DNA of 42,951 nt from contig JAFGPB010000113.1 of assembly GCA_016926205.1 (NCBI GenBank), forward strand, positions 1 to 42,951, given 5' to 3'. A program made the position numbers and the translations under genes. The notes under the pieces were generated by a model. That model was not told the origin of the DNA. It saw nothing but the letters and a program-made list of their open reading frames with translations, and did not search any database. Below, piece by piece: positions 8,970 through 18,165 of this stretch; position 1 is the first letter of the stretch, and every line of letters begins with the position of its first letter. Source of the DNA: Bacteroidales bacterium (GTDB taxonomy: Bacteria > Bacteroidota > Bacteroidia > Bacteroidales > UBA10428).

Positions 8970-10397
8970 ATGAGTTCCAAGGCAGAAGTCCAACATTATT
9001 TTGAAAGCATTGCAGCCACCAGGCTGGTCTGGAAAAAAAGAAACCGCTTCTATCACCGCAGTCTTGAAAATTATTTTACCTGGCTGATCCCTGTGAGCAG
9101 CCGCGTAATGGAAATCGGCTGTGGCACAGGTGATCTGCTTGCGGCTGTCAGACCTTCATACGGACTGGGGATTGATTTTTCGGAAAACATGATTGAAATT
9201 GCCCGGTCGCGTTACCCGGAACTCAATTTCATTCAAGCTGACATTGAGGAATCTGAACACCTGGTGGTCAGTGAAAATGAAACCCGTCCCTTTGATTATG
9301 TCATACTGTCGGATTTGCTTCACATTCTCTGGGATGTTCAAAAGTCGCTTCAGCAGCTGAAAAGATATTGCGGAACGTACACCCGGATCATCATATCGAA
9401 TTACAATTACATGTGGGAACCTTTGCTCAGGTTTGGCGAACTGATCGGCCTCAAGCAGAAATCTCCCAATTCAAACTGGCTTACCCCGAACGACATACGA
9501 AACCTGCTTGAAATTGAGGGATTCCAGGTGATCACCAACACACGCAAGATTTTACTGCCGAAATACATACCCTTCATGAATTTCATCTTTAACAGGGTGC
9601 TTGTTAATCTGCCTTTGTTAAATTACCTCGGTCTGGTGAATTTTTTCGTTGCCAGGCCGATTCAAAATGAAAGGAAGGATTATAAGGTTTCGATCATCAT
9701 CCCGGCAAAAAATGAAAAAGGCAACATCGAACAACTCATGAACCGGATTCCGGTTTTTGGATTATCGCGGGAATTTGTGTTTGTGGAAGGACAATCTGAA
9801 GACAATACCTATGAAGAAATACTGCGGGTAAAAAACCTGTACCCCCGGGAAAAAATCACAGTGGTCAGACAAACCGGCAAAGGTAAGGGAAATGCTGTCC
9901 GTGAGGGTTTTGAAGCTGCAAGCGGTGAAGCAATGGTCATTCTGGATGCTGATCTGACAACACCACCCGAAGATCTGATGAAATTTTACAGTGCGCTGTC
10001 TGAAGGAAGAGGCGAGTTCATCAACGGATGCCGGCTGGTCTATCCTATGGAAAAACAGGCCATGCGGTTCCTGAACCTTATGGCAAACAGATATTTCAGC
10101 ATTTTTTTTACATTCCTGCTTGGACAGCGGCTAAAAGACACATTATGCGGCACCAAGATGCTTTTTAAGCAGGATTACGAAAAAATAAAGGCTAACCGGA
10201 CTTACTTCGGGGAATTCGATCCTTTTGGAGATTTCGATCTTTTGTTTGGCGCTGCCAAATTAAACCTTAAAATTACCGAAGTCCTCGTCCGTTACAAAGA
10301 GCGCAAATACGGATCTACCCAGATCAGCCGTTTCAGACACGGTTTGCTTTTGCTGAGGATGAGCATCTTTGCTGCAGTCAAGCTGAAATTCAACTGA
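8970..10397 (+). CDS. Fusion protein: class I SAM methyltransferase plus family 2 glycosyltransferase
   Basis: N-terminal VMEIGCGTGDLLAAV...LGIDFSENMIEIARSRYPELNFIQAD (SAM motifs); C-terminal VSIIIPAKNEKGNIEQLM...GKGKGNAVREGFEAASGEAMVILDADLTTPPEDL (GT-A/GT2). Confidence 0.88.
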   Translation: MSSKAEVQHYFESIAATRLVWKKRNRFYHRSLENYFTWLIPVSSRVMEIGCGTGDLLAAVRPSYGLGIDFSENMIEIARSRYPELNFIQADIEESEHLVVSENETRPFDYVILSDLLHILWDVQKSLQQLKRYCGTYTRIIISNYNYMWEPLLRFGELIGLKQKSPNSNWLTPNDIRNLLEIEGFQVITNTRKILLPKYIPFMNFIFNRVLVNLPLLNYLGLVNFFVARPIQNERKDYKVSIIIPAKNEKGNIEQLMNRIPVFGLSREFVFVEGQSEDNTYEEILRVKNLYPREKITVVRQTGKGKGNAVREGFEAASGEAMVILDADLTTPPEDLMKFYSALSEGRGEFINGCRLVYPMEKQAMRFLNLMANRYFSIFFTFLLGQRLKDTLCGTKMLFKQDYEKIKANRTYFGEFDPFGDFDLLFGAAKLNLKITEVLVRYKERKYGSTQISRFRHGLLLLRMSIFAAVKLKFN

Positions 10398-10484
10398 ACC
10401 AGTGACCCGGGATGAGATCGAAAGGAAAAGTGACAGGACCGTCACTATGTTTTCATAGATTTATGAACATGATTATCTTGTTTT

Positions 10485-11399
10485 ATGATCCGGACCATCC
10501 GACATTCCGATATTGACCGGGAGCGTTGGGACAACTGCATCAGCCGGTCGGGTCTTGATTTGTTGTACTCCCATACCTGGTACCTCGACGTGGTCAGTCC
10601 CGGCTGGGAGGCTCTCGTGATGAACGATTACGAGGCTGTGATGCCGCTTACCGGGAAACGGAAATATGGGTTCTGTTACCTGTTTCAGCCCTTTTTCGCC
10701 CAGCAGCTCGGTGTTTTCTCAACATCAGGTTATTCAACGGAACTCGTGGACTCATTTCTGGATGCGATACCGGGCCGTTTCAGGCTTGCCGAAATCCAGC
10801 TCAATCAATTGAACCATCCTGAACACAAAGGTTTCGGCTTCATTGTAAAAAAGAACCATACATTGGATTTGTCAGCAGGTTATAATTCCCTGTACCGGAA
10901 TTTCAGCCGCAATTGCCGCAGAAACATTGCAAAGGCTGAAGGTGCGGGACTGACTGTAGGAACAGATTCGGATGCTGGTTTGTTTGCCCGGTTTGTCCGG
11001 TCCCACGGTTCAGAACAACTGAAAAATGACGGCACGAAAATTCATAATTTGTTGCACCCTGTCGTGAAAGCCTCAATGGATCAGGGTTCAGGAAACATTG
11101 TGAGCGTTTTCACGAAAGATGGCAGAAAGGTTGCGGCCGCCTGGTTTCTTAAAGGACCGCAGAGGCTGTTTTTCCAGGTATGTGCTTCCACACCTGAAGG
11201 TAAGGAGCACCAGGCGATGTATATGCTCCTGAATGATGTGATTAAAAAAAACGCAGCTTCCGGTCTGATGCTTGATTTTACAGGTTCCGTAATTCCCGGT
11301 GTGGCATATTTTAATGCTTCTTTCGGCGCAACGCCGGACTCATACCTTGCTGCGAGGTACAACAGACTGCCGCTCGTGCTGCGAATGTTTAAGAAATAA
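10485..11399 (+). CDS. FemAB-like/GNAT-fold acetyltransferase
   Basis: 304 aa; FSRNCRRNIAKAEGAGLTVGT...VAAAWFLKGPQRLFFQVCASTPEGKEHQAMYMLLNDVIKKNAASGLMLDFTGS resembles FemAB-type GNAT proteins. Confidence 0.6.
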   Translation: MIRTIRHSDIDRERWDNCISRSGLDLLYSHTWYLDVVSPGWEALVMNDYEAVMPLTGKRKYGFCYLFQPFFAQQLGVFSTSGYSTELVDSFLDAIPGRFRLAEIQLNQLNHPEHKGFGFIVKKNHTLDLSAGYNSLYRNFSRNCRRNIAKAEGAGLTVGTDSDAGLFARFVRSHGSEQLKNDGTKIHNLLHPVVKASMDQGSGNIVSVFTKDGRKVAAAWFLKGPQRLFFQVCASTPEGKEHQAMYMLLNDVIKKNAASGLMLDFTGSVIPGVAYFNASFGATPDSYLAARYNRLPLVLRMFKK

Positions 11400-11413
11400 A
11401 CCGCTGTATGATT

Positions 11414-12874
11414 TCATTCTACCCCCTGACCGGAATCAAAATATTCCAGCTTACTCCGGTAACGAAGTACCAACATCACATAAAGGATTGAAAAAACCAC
11501 GCCTTCGGCAATGGTCCATCCCACATTCAGGTCGACATGCAGAATCCTTCTGATAATCTGATCGACTGCAGCCTGCACTCCAAGGATGGATGAGGCTTTG
11601 AAAACAATTACCCGGACAGGAAGGCTTTTCAGGTACTGAAGCGGATCGCTCCGGTAAATCAGTAGAAACAACAAAAGATATGCAGCAAATGTAGTTATTG
11701 CGGCTGCCTTGTAACCCCATACCGGTATGAAAATGAAATTGAGCCCGGCATTGACCGCGCATGCGGTAATAATGGACGCAACCACCGGTCTGTACAATTT
11801 CATAAATTTCAGCCGGGTTTCACTGAAAAGCGTGAGTCCGTATAAAAAAACGCTGACCATGACAAAGGGTATCATGGTATATCCTTCCTGAAATTCAGGG
11901 CCAAGCATGATCATAGACAGTTCTCTTGCAAACAATGAAAGATACACCGTGACCGGAAGCAATAGCACAAGGAATAAACTGAAGTACCCTGTCAGGATCT
12001 TGCTGGTCCTGCGGTCCGGACTGGAAAAGATCCTGGCCAGTGAAGGATTTACCGCATTGAAAAAGACCGTAACCAGAAAATATATGCTGACCTGTCCGAG
12101 CTGGTACACCTGGTTGTAAATTCCAACGGATTCCATGTTGCTGAACAATGCAATGATATACCGGTCGGATGAAGCAAGCACCATGATGCCCATGCTGCTG
12201 ACCAGACCGACCTGTCCGTACCGCAACAATTCCTTCAGCATGGGCCGGGATAAATATTTGAATGTGAGCGTTCTTATTTTGGATCTGTTCAGCACGATCA
12301 GGAAAATAAGGAGAACACATGCGATCAATGCCTGTGCGGCAGGTATCGATTCGATGCTGCAATTCCGGCCGAAGATCAGGAACAATGCAAATCCGAATGA
12401 ACACAAAGCCTGTAATGAATACAACAGGTTGTAGAAGAACGCCTTTTTCTGAATCCGGTACACGACCAGCAGCAATCCGGCTAGCTGATTTGTCACAATG
12501 AAAACCATGGTGCTCAAAACAAGTCTCATCATCAGCTGGTTCACGTTCAATGCCATCCACACCAGGGCAACACAAATGATCAGAAATGAGGAGCACAGGA
12601 ACAAAAACCCGAGATTGCTGTATAAACGGGGTAGCTGACGACTGTCCCTGCAAGGATTGTAGAACCTCCAGAGGCAGGAAGACAGCCAGCTGTACATGGT
12701 GATGGAAAGATAGGTGAAGGTTATGGTAACCAGACTGTAAAAGCCGTATTCAGCAGGCGTGAAAACACGCGTGAAGACAGGCAGTCTGAAAATACCGACC
12801 AGGGCGGGCACGATTGCACCCCCCAGGTACCAGAGAAAATCGGTGGTCAGTTTTTTGGACAGGAGCCTGGTCAT
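11414..12874 (-). CDS. Oligosaccharide flippase (MOP/Wzx-like)
   Basis: 486 aa; LVPALVGIFRLPVFTRVFTPAEYGFYSLV-type N-terminus and about 12-14 hydrophobic segments. Confidence 0.82.
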   Translation of the reverse strand: MTRLLSKKLTTDFLWYLGGAIVPALVGIFRLPVFTRVFTPAEYGFYSLVTITFTYLSITMYSWLSSCLWRFYNPCRDSRQLPRLYSNLGFLFLCSSFLIICVALVWMALNVNQLMMRLVLSTMVFIVTNQLAGLLLVVYRIQKKAFFYNLLYSLQALCSFGFALFLIFGRNCSIESIPAAQALIACVLLIFLIVLNRSKIRTLTFKYLSRPMLKELLRYGQVGLVSSMGIMVLASSDRYIIALFSNMESVGIYNQVYQLGQVSIYFLVTVFFNAVNPSLARIFSSPDRRTSKILTGYFSLFLVLLLPVTVYLSLFARELSMIMLGPEFQEGYTMIPFVMVSVFLYGLTLFSETRLKFMKLYRPVVASIITACAVNAGLNFIFIPVWGYKAAAITTFAAYLLLFLLIYRSDPLQYLKSLPVRVIVFKASSILGVQAAVDQIIRRILHVDLNVGWTIAEGVVFSILYVMLVLRYRSKLEYFDSGQGVE

Positions 12875-12929
12875 ATCCTTGAAGATCTTTTGCTGAATAC
12901 ACCATGCCCGGATGAATCAGGATGAGATT

Positions 12930-14123
12930 TCAACGGTTGTTATCCTTAAAAAAGTCATGATAAATTCCGATCAGTTTTTTCTCTTCCGATCTCCAGCTGT
13001 ATTTCTGCTGTACCGCCTGGATGCCATTCCTGCTGCACCGGTCATAAAGTTCACTGTCATTCAGCAGTCGGATCACTGCTTCAGCAATCTCCACGGGTAC
13101 CAGCGGATCGACCGGAATCCCGGCGTCATTTTCCGAAATGAAAACACGGATGTTCCCGAAGTTGCTGCATACAACCGGCAGGCCACAGGCCATATACTCA
13201 AATGTCTTCACCTGAATACCGAAATGAAATACGGGTACCGGCAGGAAAATGGCCAGTCCGATACGGCATTGCATCAGCAGCTTCTCCATATCCCTGTATG
13301 GCACCGGTTCTTTAAGCACAACATTTTTTTCAAGGCCGAGCTTTCTGATATGCTTCCTCAGGCTTTTCAGATACTTTGCATCAGGGACCGGTCCCGCAAT
13401 CAGGATTCTGACGTCAGGGATCGTTTCCCGGACCAGAGCCGCAGCCTTAATAATTTCCAGACCTCCCCTGTTTTTATTCATCAATCCGCTGTACACCGCA
13501 TCATAGGATTTATTATGATAGGGTATAAAACGGACCGGCTGCATGGTAGTATAATTGTATAGTACATGAAGCTTTTCAGGAGCCAGAGTCCTTCTGAATT
13601 GCTCAGCGATATGGGGAACCGCTGCGATTACCGCATCATATGATCGGCTGACGGATTTTTCCATCCGGCTGTATCGGGAAGCATAGGCTGCAACCAGTCC
13701 TGCAGTCAGCGCATGCTCATGGTTCGAAACCGCAAGCTCATAGTAATCCTCGTGCACATCATAGATGACCCTGGGATGGTGCCCCAGATGCTTCAGCCGT
13801 TCACCTATCCTGTTGATCTGTAAATCGTGAAAATGATACACATCAGCTTTTAACTGTTCGCATACGGAAAGAATCTTTCTGTATATATCAGGTCTGCAAG
13901 CAAGTCTGCGGAACAGAATGTCCAGATAAGGATTTTTGAAATATTTTTTTTTCCTGATCTGGATCAGCCGGATGCCTTCATCCGATATAAAATCCAGGTC
14001 CTGATTTCCTAAGGTCACGTGCATAACCTCATAACCGTGATTTCTAAGAGAACAGGCTTCTTTCCAGTAGACCCGGTCGTCATAAAGCCCGTGAAGGCTT
14101 GATATCATGCAAACCTTTATCAA
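12930..14123 (-). CDS. Glycosyltransferase family 4
   Basis: 397 aa; ISSLHGLYDDRVYWKEACSLRNHGYEV, YSGLMNKNRGGLEIIKAAALV, VKTFEYMACGLPVVCSNFGN motifs. Confidence 0.87.
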   Translation of the reverse strand: MIKVCMISSLHGLYDDRVYWKEACSLRNHGYEVMHVTLGNQDLDFISDEGIRLIQIRKKKYFKNPYLDILFRRLACRPDIYRKILSVCEQLKADVYHFHDLQINRIGERLKHLGHHPRVIYDVHEDYYELAVSNHEHALTAGLVAAYASRYSRMEKSVSRSYDAVIAAVPHIAEQFRRTLAPEKLHVLYNYTTMQPVRFIPYHNKSYDAVYSGLMNKNRGGLEIIKAAALVRETIPDVRILIAGPVPDAKYLKSLRKHIRKLGLEKNVVLKEPVPYRDMEKLLMQCRIGLAIFLPVPVFHFGIQVKTFEYMACGLPVVCSNFGNIRVFISENDAGIPVDPLVPVEIAEAVIRLLNDSELYDRCSRNGIQAVQQKYSWRSEEKKLIGIYHDFFKDNNR

Positions 14124-14152
14124 TGATCCGCAGGTTTAAGAAAGGAAGTATG

Positions 14153-14860
14153 TTATTCCAGAATGGTAAAATCAATTTCCGTGTTGGTGTCAAGTTGGGA
14201 AACCTGACTGTTTTCACATTTTAGTGTCCGTGCCGGAAATTTTTTCAGCATTGAGTAATTGTGGGTGGCCATCAGGACTGCGCGGCCACTTTCAGATATT
14301 TCCCCGAGCAGTTTCACAATGCCCTCCGAGGTTTCAGGATCAAGGTTTCCGGTCGGTTCATCAGCCAGTATGATTTCCGGTTCATTCAGCAAAGCCCTGG
14401 CGATCACAATGCGCTGCTGTTCTCCTCCTGAAAGCTGGTGCGGCATCTTGTAACCCTTGTTTTCCATCTCTACCTTTTCAAGAACCCTTCTGATGCGCTT
14501 GTCGGTCTCATTCTTATCTTTCCAGCCGGTGGAATGCATGACAAAATAAAGGTTATCGTAAACGGACCGGTCCGTTAACAGCTGAAAGTCCTGAAATACT
14601 ATACCCAGCTTTCGCCTCAGAAAAGGGATTTTGTTTCGCTTCAGATTTTCAAGCTGATATCCGGATACCGTCCCTGTACCTGCCTTTAAGGGCAATTCTG
14701 CATTTATGGTTTTGATCAGGCTGGTCTTACCGCTGCCAACCCTGCCGATCAGGTAGACAAATTCACCCTTTGAAACGGTAAAGTTGACATTTGACAGAAC
14801 AAGATTGTCGCCCTGATAAATATAGGCATTCTCAAAACGAATGATGATTGTTCCCGGCAT
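14153..14860 (-). CDS. ftsE: FtsE-like cell division ABC transporter ATP-binding protein
   Basis: Walker A GRVGSGKTSLIK, signature LSGGEQQRIVIARALLNEPEIILADEPTGNLDPET; FtsE-typical FQDFQLLTDRSVYDNLYFVM. Confidence 0.85.
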   Translation of the reverse strand: MPGTIIIRFENAYIYQGDNLVLSNVNFTVSKGEFVYLIGRVGSGKTSLIKTINAELPLKAGTGTVSGYQLENLKRNKIPFLRRKLGIVFQDFQLLTDRSVYDNLYFVMHSTGWKDKNETDKRIRRVLEKVEMENKGYKMPHQLSGGEQQRIVIARALLNEPEIILADEPTGNLDPETSEGIVKLLGEISESGRAVLMATHNYSMLKKFPARTLKCENSQVSQLDTNTEIDFTILE

Positions 14861-15042
14861 GTCTTGATTTAATTATTAATGAGATCAAATTCAACATTTA
14901 CGTCAGATCAGTCCGGCCGGCACGATCCCCATAAAAGACGTACTTAAAACTATGGGTTAAAAGTAAAAAATATTTAGGGTAATTAACATGATACTGTTAA
15001 TTTATACAGAATAACCGGTGCAGTTCTTACGTTATTAATCCG

Positions 15043-15050
15043 TAATTTTG
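15043..15050 (+). promoter_or_regulatory. Bacteroidetes-type -7 box (TAATTTTG) upstream of the TPR gene
   Basis: Matches TAnnTTTG about 28 bp upstream of the ATG at 15079; no clear -33 TTTG. Confidence 0.45.
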
Positions 15051-15078
15051 CGCGAACAACGCGAACAATACAATACAT

Positions 15079-18000
15079 ATGAGGCTGAAACTTCCGGTTT
15101 ATCTTGGCTTAGCACTCTTCTGCTCATGGGCGGTCAGGGGACAGGAATCGCCCTATCACACAGACAATGATCAGGATTACCGCAAAGGTCTGGAACTTTA
15201 TAACAATGGAAAATACAGTGCAGCTCAGCAGTTTCTTGACAGATATGCCGAATTGCATCCGAACAGCAATTCTGAACAGCTCTCCAACAGTTCGTACTTT
15301 GCGGCGATGTGTGCCATCAGGCTTCTGAACAATGATGCGGAAAGCCGGGCAGTGAAATTCCTCAATGAAAATACGGACAATCCCCTTTCGAACCACATTA
15401 CATTCAGTCTGGCAGGTTACTTTTACCAGCGCAGAAGTTACAACAATGCCCTTCAGTATTATGAACTCGTTGATGAGCGGAAACTGACTGAAGTCGAGCG
15501 TCCGGAATTCTACTTCATGAGCGGTTACTGTTATTTTCTCAGGGAGAATTATGAACAGGCGCGTTATCAGTTCAGTCAGGTGAAGGATGGAAACTCGAAA
15601 TACGCAGCCCCTGCATTGTACTATTATTCCCACATCAATTACACGGAGAACAATTATGAGACTGCCCTGGAGGGATTTTTACGGCTCAGGGAGGATGAAA
15701 ACTTCGGACCGATTGTACCCTATTATGTGACCCAGATCTACTTCAAACAGGAAAAATATGATGAAGTAGTTGAATATGCACCCTCACTTCTTGGTCATGC
15801 TGCGGAATCCCGGATGGCAGAGGTGGCAGGCATCATAGGATCGTCCTACATGCAGCTCGGTCTGTATGAGGAAGCGATCCCTTACCTCGAACAGTATGTT
15901 GAAACCAGCAGGAGCGTCAGTCGCGAACACAGATATGAGCTTGCCTATGCCTATTATAAGACCGGCGCTTTTGAAAAAGCTGCAGAACTTTTCAGCCAGA
16001 TCTCGGGCAGCAGTTCGATACTGAGCCAGAATGCACTGTATCATCTGGCCGATTGCCAGATCAGGCTCAATGAAAAGAACAAAGCGCGTATGGCCTTTTC
16101 CTCAGCCTCAAAAATGGACTTTGACCAGGACATTAAAGAGGATGCATTGTTGAATTATGCTCTGTTGACTTATGAACTTGACTATTCACCTTTTAATGAA
16201 GCCATCCAGGCGCTGAATGATTATATCACACAATATCCAAATGCAAAACGGAGTGACGAAGCATACAATTATCTGGTCACGGCTTATCTGAATGCAAAAA
16301 ATTACAGACTCGCCCTGGCTTCGCTTGACAAGATCAGGGACAAGAACAATGAAATGAAAAGGGCATATCAGAAAATAGCCTATTACCGGGGACTGGAACT
16401 GTTCAGCAACCTGAACCTGAATGAAGCCATAGAAATGTTTGACGAATCCATACGTTATGGCATTTTCGAACCTGAATTGCATGCGCTGAGTCTTTACTGG
16501 AAAGGAGAAGCGTTATACAGACTCGGGGATTACACGGCTGCGATTGAACAGTACAGATCATTCCTTTCACAGCCGGGAACCACACAGTACGATGAGTATT
16601 CCCTGGGTTGTTACAGTCTTGCTTACTGTTATTTCAACCTCAGACAATACAGCGATGCCCGCGTATGGTTCAGCAAGTTTACAGGACTGGCCGGGAATCA
16701 ACGCGGAACGATCCTGTCGGATGCTTACAACCGTCTGGGGGATTGTTATTATGTACAGACAGACTATGCAAATGCGGTCAGTTATTACGACAATGCAGGC
16801 AAACAAGGAGCCGGAAGCACCGATTATGCGATATATCAAAAGGCATTGGCACTGGGTGCTGCCGGAAGGAACACGGAAAAACTGACCACGCTCGATCAGT
16901 TGCTGAAAATGAATCCTGGTTCATCCTACAAGCCGGATGCTTTATTCCAGATGGCCGACACTTATGTCAAGCTGAACCAGAACGACCGCGCAATTAATAC
17001 TTTTAATGAGATCATAAACAATTATCCAACCAGCAGTTATGTAAAGAAATCCTTACTGAATCTGGGCCTGCTCTTTTTCAATACCGGTCGTGAAAACGAA
17101 TCTATCCGCTCTTACAAGGAGGTTGTTGAAAATTATCCGGGCTCTGATGAAGCAGAAAACGCATTACTTGGACTAAAGAATGTGTACATCGATATGAACA
17201 AATCAGATGAATATTTTTCCTATATCGGTGAGCTGGGAATCCTTTCCTCGGAGGATCTGGCAGAGCAGGACGCATTGAGTTTTACCGCTGCAGAACGGTT
17301 GTATATGTCGGGTGATTATACCCGTGCGTCACAAAACCTGGAAAGTTACATAAAGAATCATCCGGACGGCAGGTTCCTGATCAACGCACATTTCTACAAA
17401 GGTGACTGCCATTACAGGGCCAGCGAATTTGACAAAGCGCTGCAGGATTTCAACTATGTCATAAACCAGACCCATAACAGTTTCACTGAACAGGCCCTGC
17501 TGGGGGCTTCAAGGATCAGATACAGACAAAAGGATTATGCTTCTGCCGCCGATTATTACCGCAAACTTGAAACAGTGGCTGAAAACAGGGATCATCTGCT
17601 TGAAGCCCGGTTCGGACTGATGAGATGCTATTACCTGACGGAAGATTATACAAGGGTACCTGATCTTGCAGATAAAATCCTTCTGGGAGAATCCGTATCC
17701 CCTGACCAGGAACGTGAAACACGCTTTCTGAAAGCAAAATCCCTGCTTGCCAGAGACCGGCAAATGCTGGCACTGGAAGAATTCAGGTCACTGGCGCATG
17801 AAGTGAGCAGTGTCGAAGGCGCTGAATCAAAATACCGTGTTGCGCAAATCTATTATCAGAGAGGCCAAACCAATGAAGCTGAGAATGAAATATCGGATTT
17901 TGCAGACAGGACAACTCCCCATCAATACTGGATGGCAAAGAGCTTTTTGCTCTGGGCTGACATTTTCGCTGACAGGGGAGATGTATTTCAGGCTATTCAA

Positions 18001-18165
18001 ACGCTTCAAAGCCTGATAGACTACTATGACAATTCTGATGACGGTATAGTCAACGAGGCAAAACAAAAGCAGCAGATACTAACGGAAAGGCAAAACGTCA
18101 CGAAGGCTCCTGCAGCGGAAGATCAGGAACTGGAGATCGAACTGAATGAATTGAACATTGAATGA
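15079..18165 (+). CDS. Large secreted tetratricopeptide-repeat protein
   Basis: 1028 aa; signal peptide MRLKLPVYLGLALFCSWAVRGQ; many TPR-like A/G-x-Y repeats (e.g. YNNGKYSAAQQFLDRYAELHPNS, YRLGDYTAAIEQYRSFLSQ). Confidence 0.88.
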   Translation: MRLKLPVYLGLALFCSWAVRGQESPYHTDNDQDYRKGLELYNNGKYSAAQQFLDRYAELHPNSNSEQLSNSSYFAAMCAIRLLNNDAESRAVKFLNENTDNPLSNHITFSLAGYFYQRRSYNNALQYYELVDERKLTEVERPEFYFMSGYCYFLRENYEQARYQFSQVKDGNSKYAAPALYYYSHINYTENNYETALEGFLRLREDENFGPIVPYYVTQIYFKQEKYDEVVEYAPSLLGHAAESRMAEVAGIIGSSYMQLGLYEEAIPYLEQYVETSRSVSREHRYELAYAYYKTGAFEKAAELFSQISGSSSILSQNALYHLADCQIRLNEKNKARMAFSSASKMDFDQDIKEDALLNYALLTYELDYSPFNEAIQALNDYITQYPNAKRSDEAYNYLVTAYLNAKNYRLALASLDKIRDKNNEMKRAYQKIAYYRGLELFSNLNLNEAIEMFDESIRYGIFEPELHALSLYWKGEALYRLGDYTAAIEQYRSFLSQPGTTQYDEYSLGCYSLAYCYFNLRQYSDARVWFSKFTGLAGNQRGTILSDAYNRLGDCYYVQTDYANAVSYYDNAGKQGAGSTDYAIYQKALALGAAGRNTEKLTTLDQLLKMNPGSSYKPDALFQMADTYVKLNQNDRAINTFNEIINNYPTSSYVKKSLLNLGLLFFNTGRENESIRSYKEVVENYPGSDEAENALLGLKNVYIDMNKSDEYFSYIGELGILSSEDLAEQDALSFTAAERLYMSGDYTRASQNLESYIKNHPDGRFLINAHFYKGDCHYRASEFDKALQDFNYVINQTHNSFTEQALLGASRIRYRQKDYASAADYYRKLETVAENRDHLLEARFGLMRCYYLTEDYTRVPDLADKILLGESVSPDQERETRFLKAKSLLARDRQMLALEEFRSLAHEVSSVEGAESKYRVAQIYYQRGQTNEAENEISDFADRTTPHQYWMAKSFLLWADIFADRGDVFQAIQTLQSLIDYYDNSDDGIVNEAKQKQQILTERQNVTKAPAAEDQELEIELNELNIE

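Noticed and set aside
11895-12653. 252 aa alternative-frame minus-strand ORF within the flippase gene
   Set aside because: Cys/His/Pro-rich shadow frame in a clear flippase gene
12912-13562. 216 aa plus-strand ORF antisense to the GT4 gene
   Set aside because: Conflicts with the well-supported GT4; composition looks like a shadow frame
13722-13735. ggttcgaaac considered as a tRNA T-loop
   Set aside because: No cloverleaf context; inside the GT4 coding region
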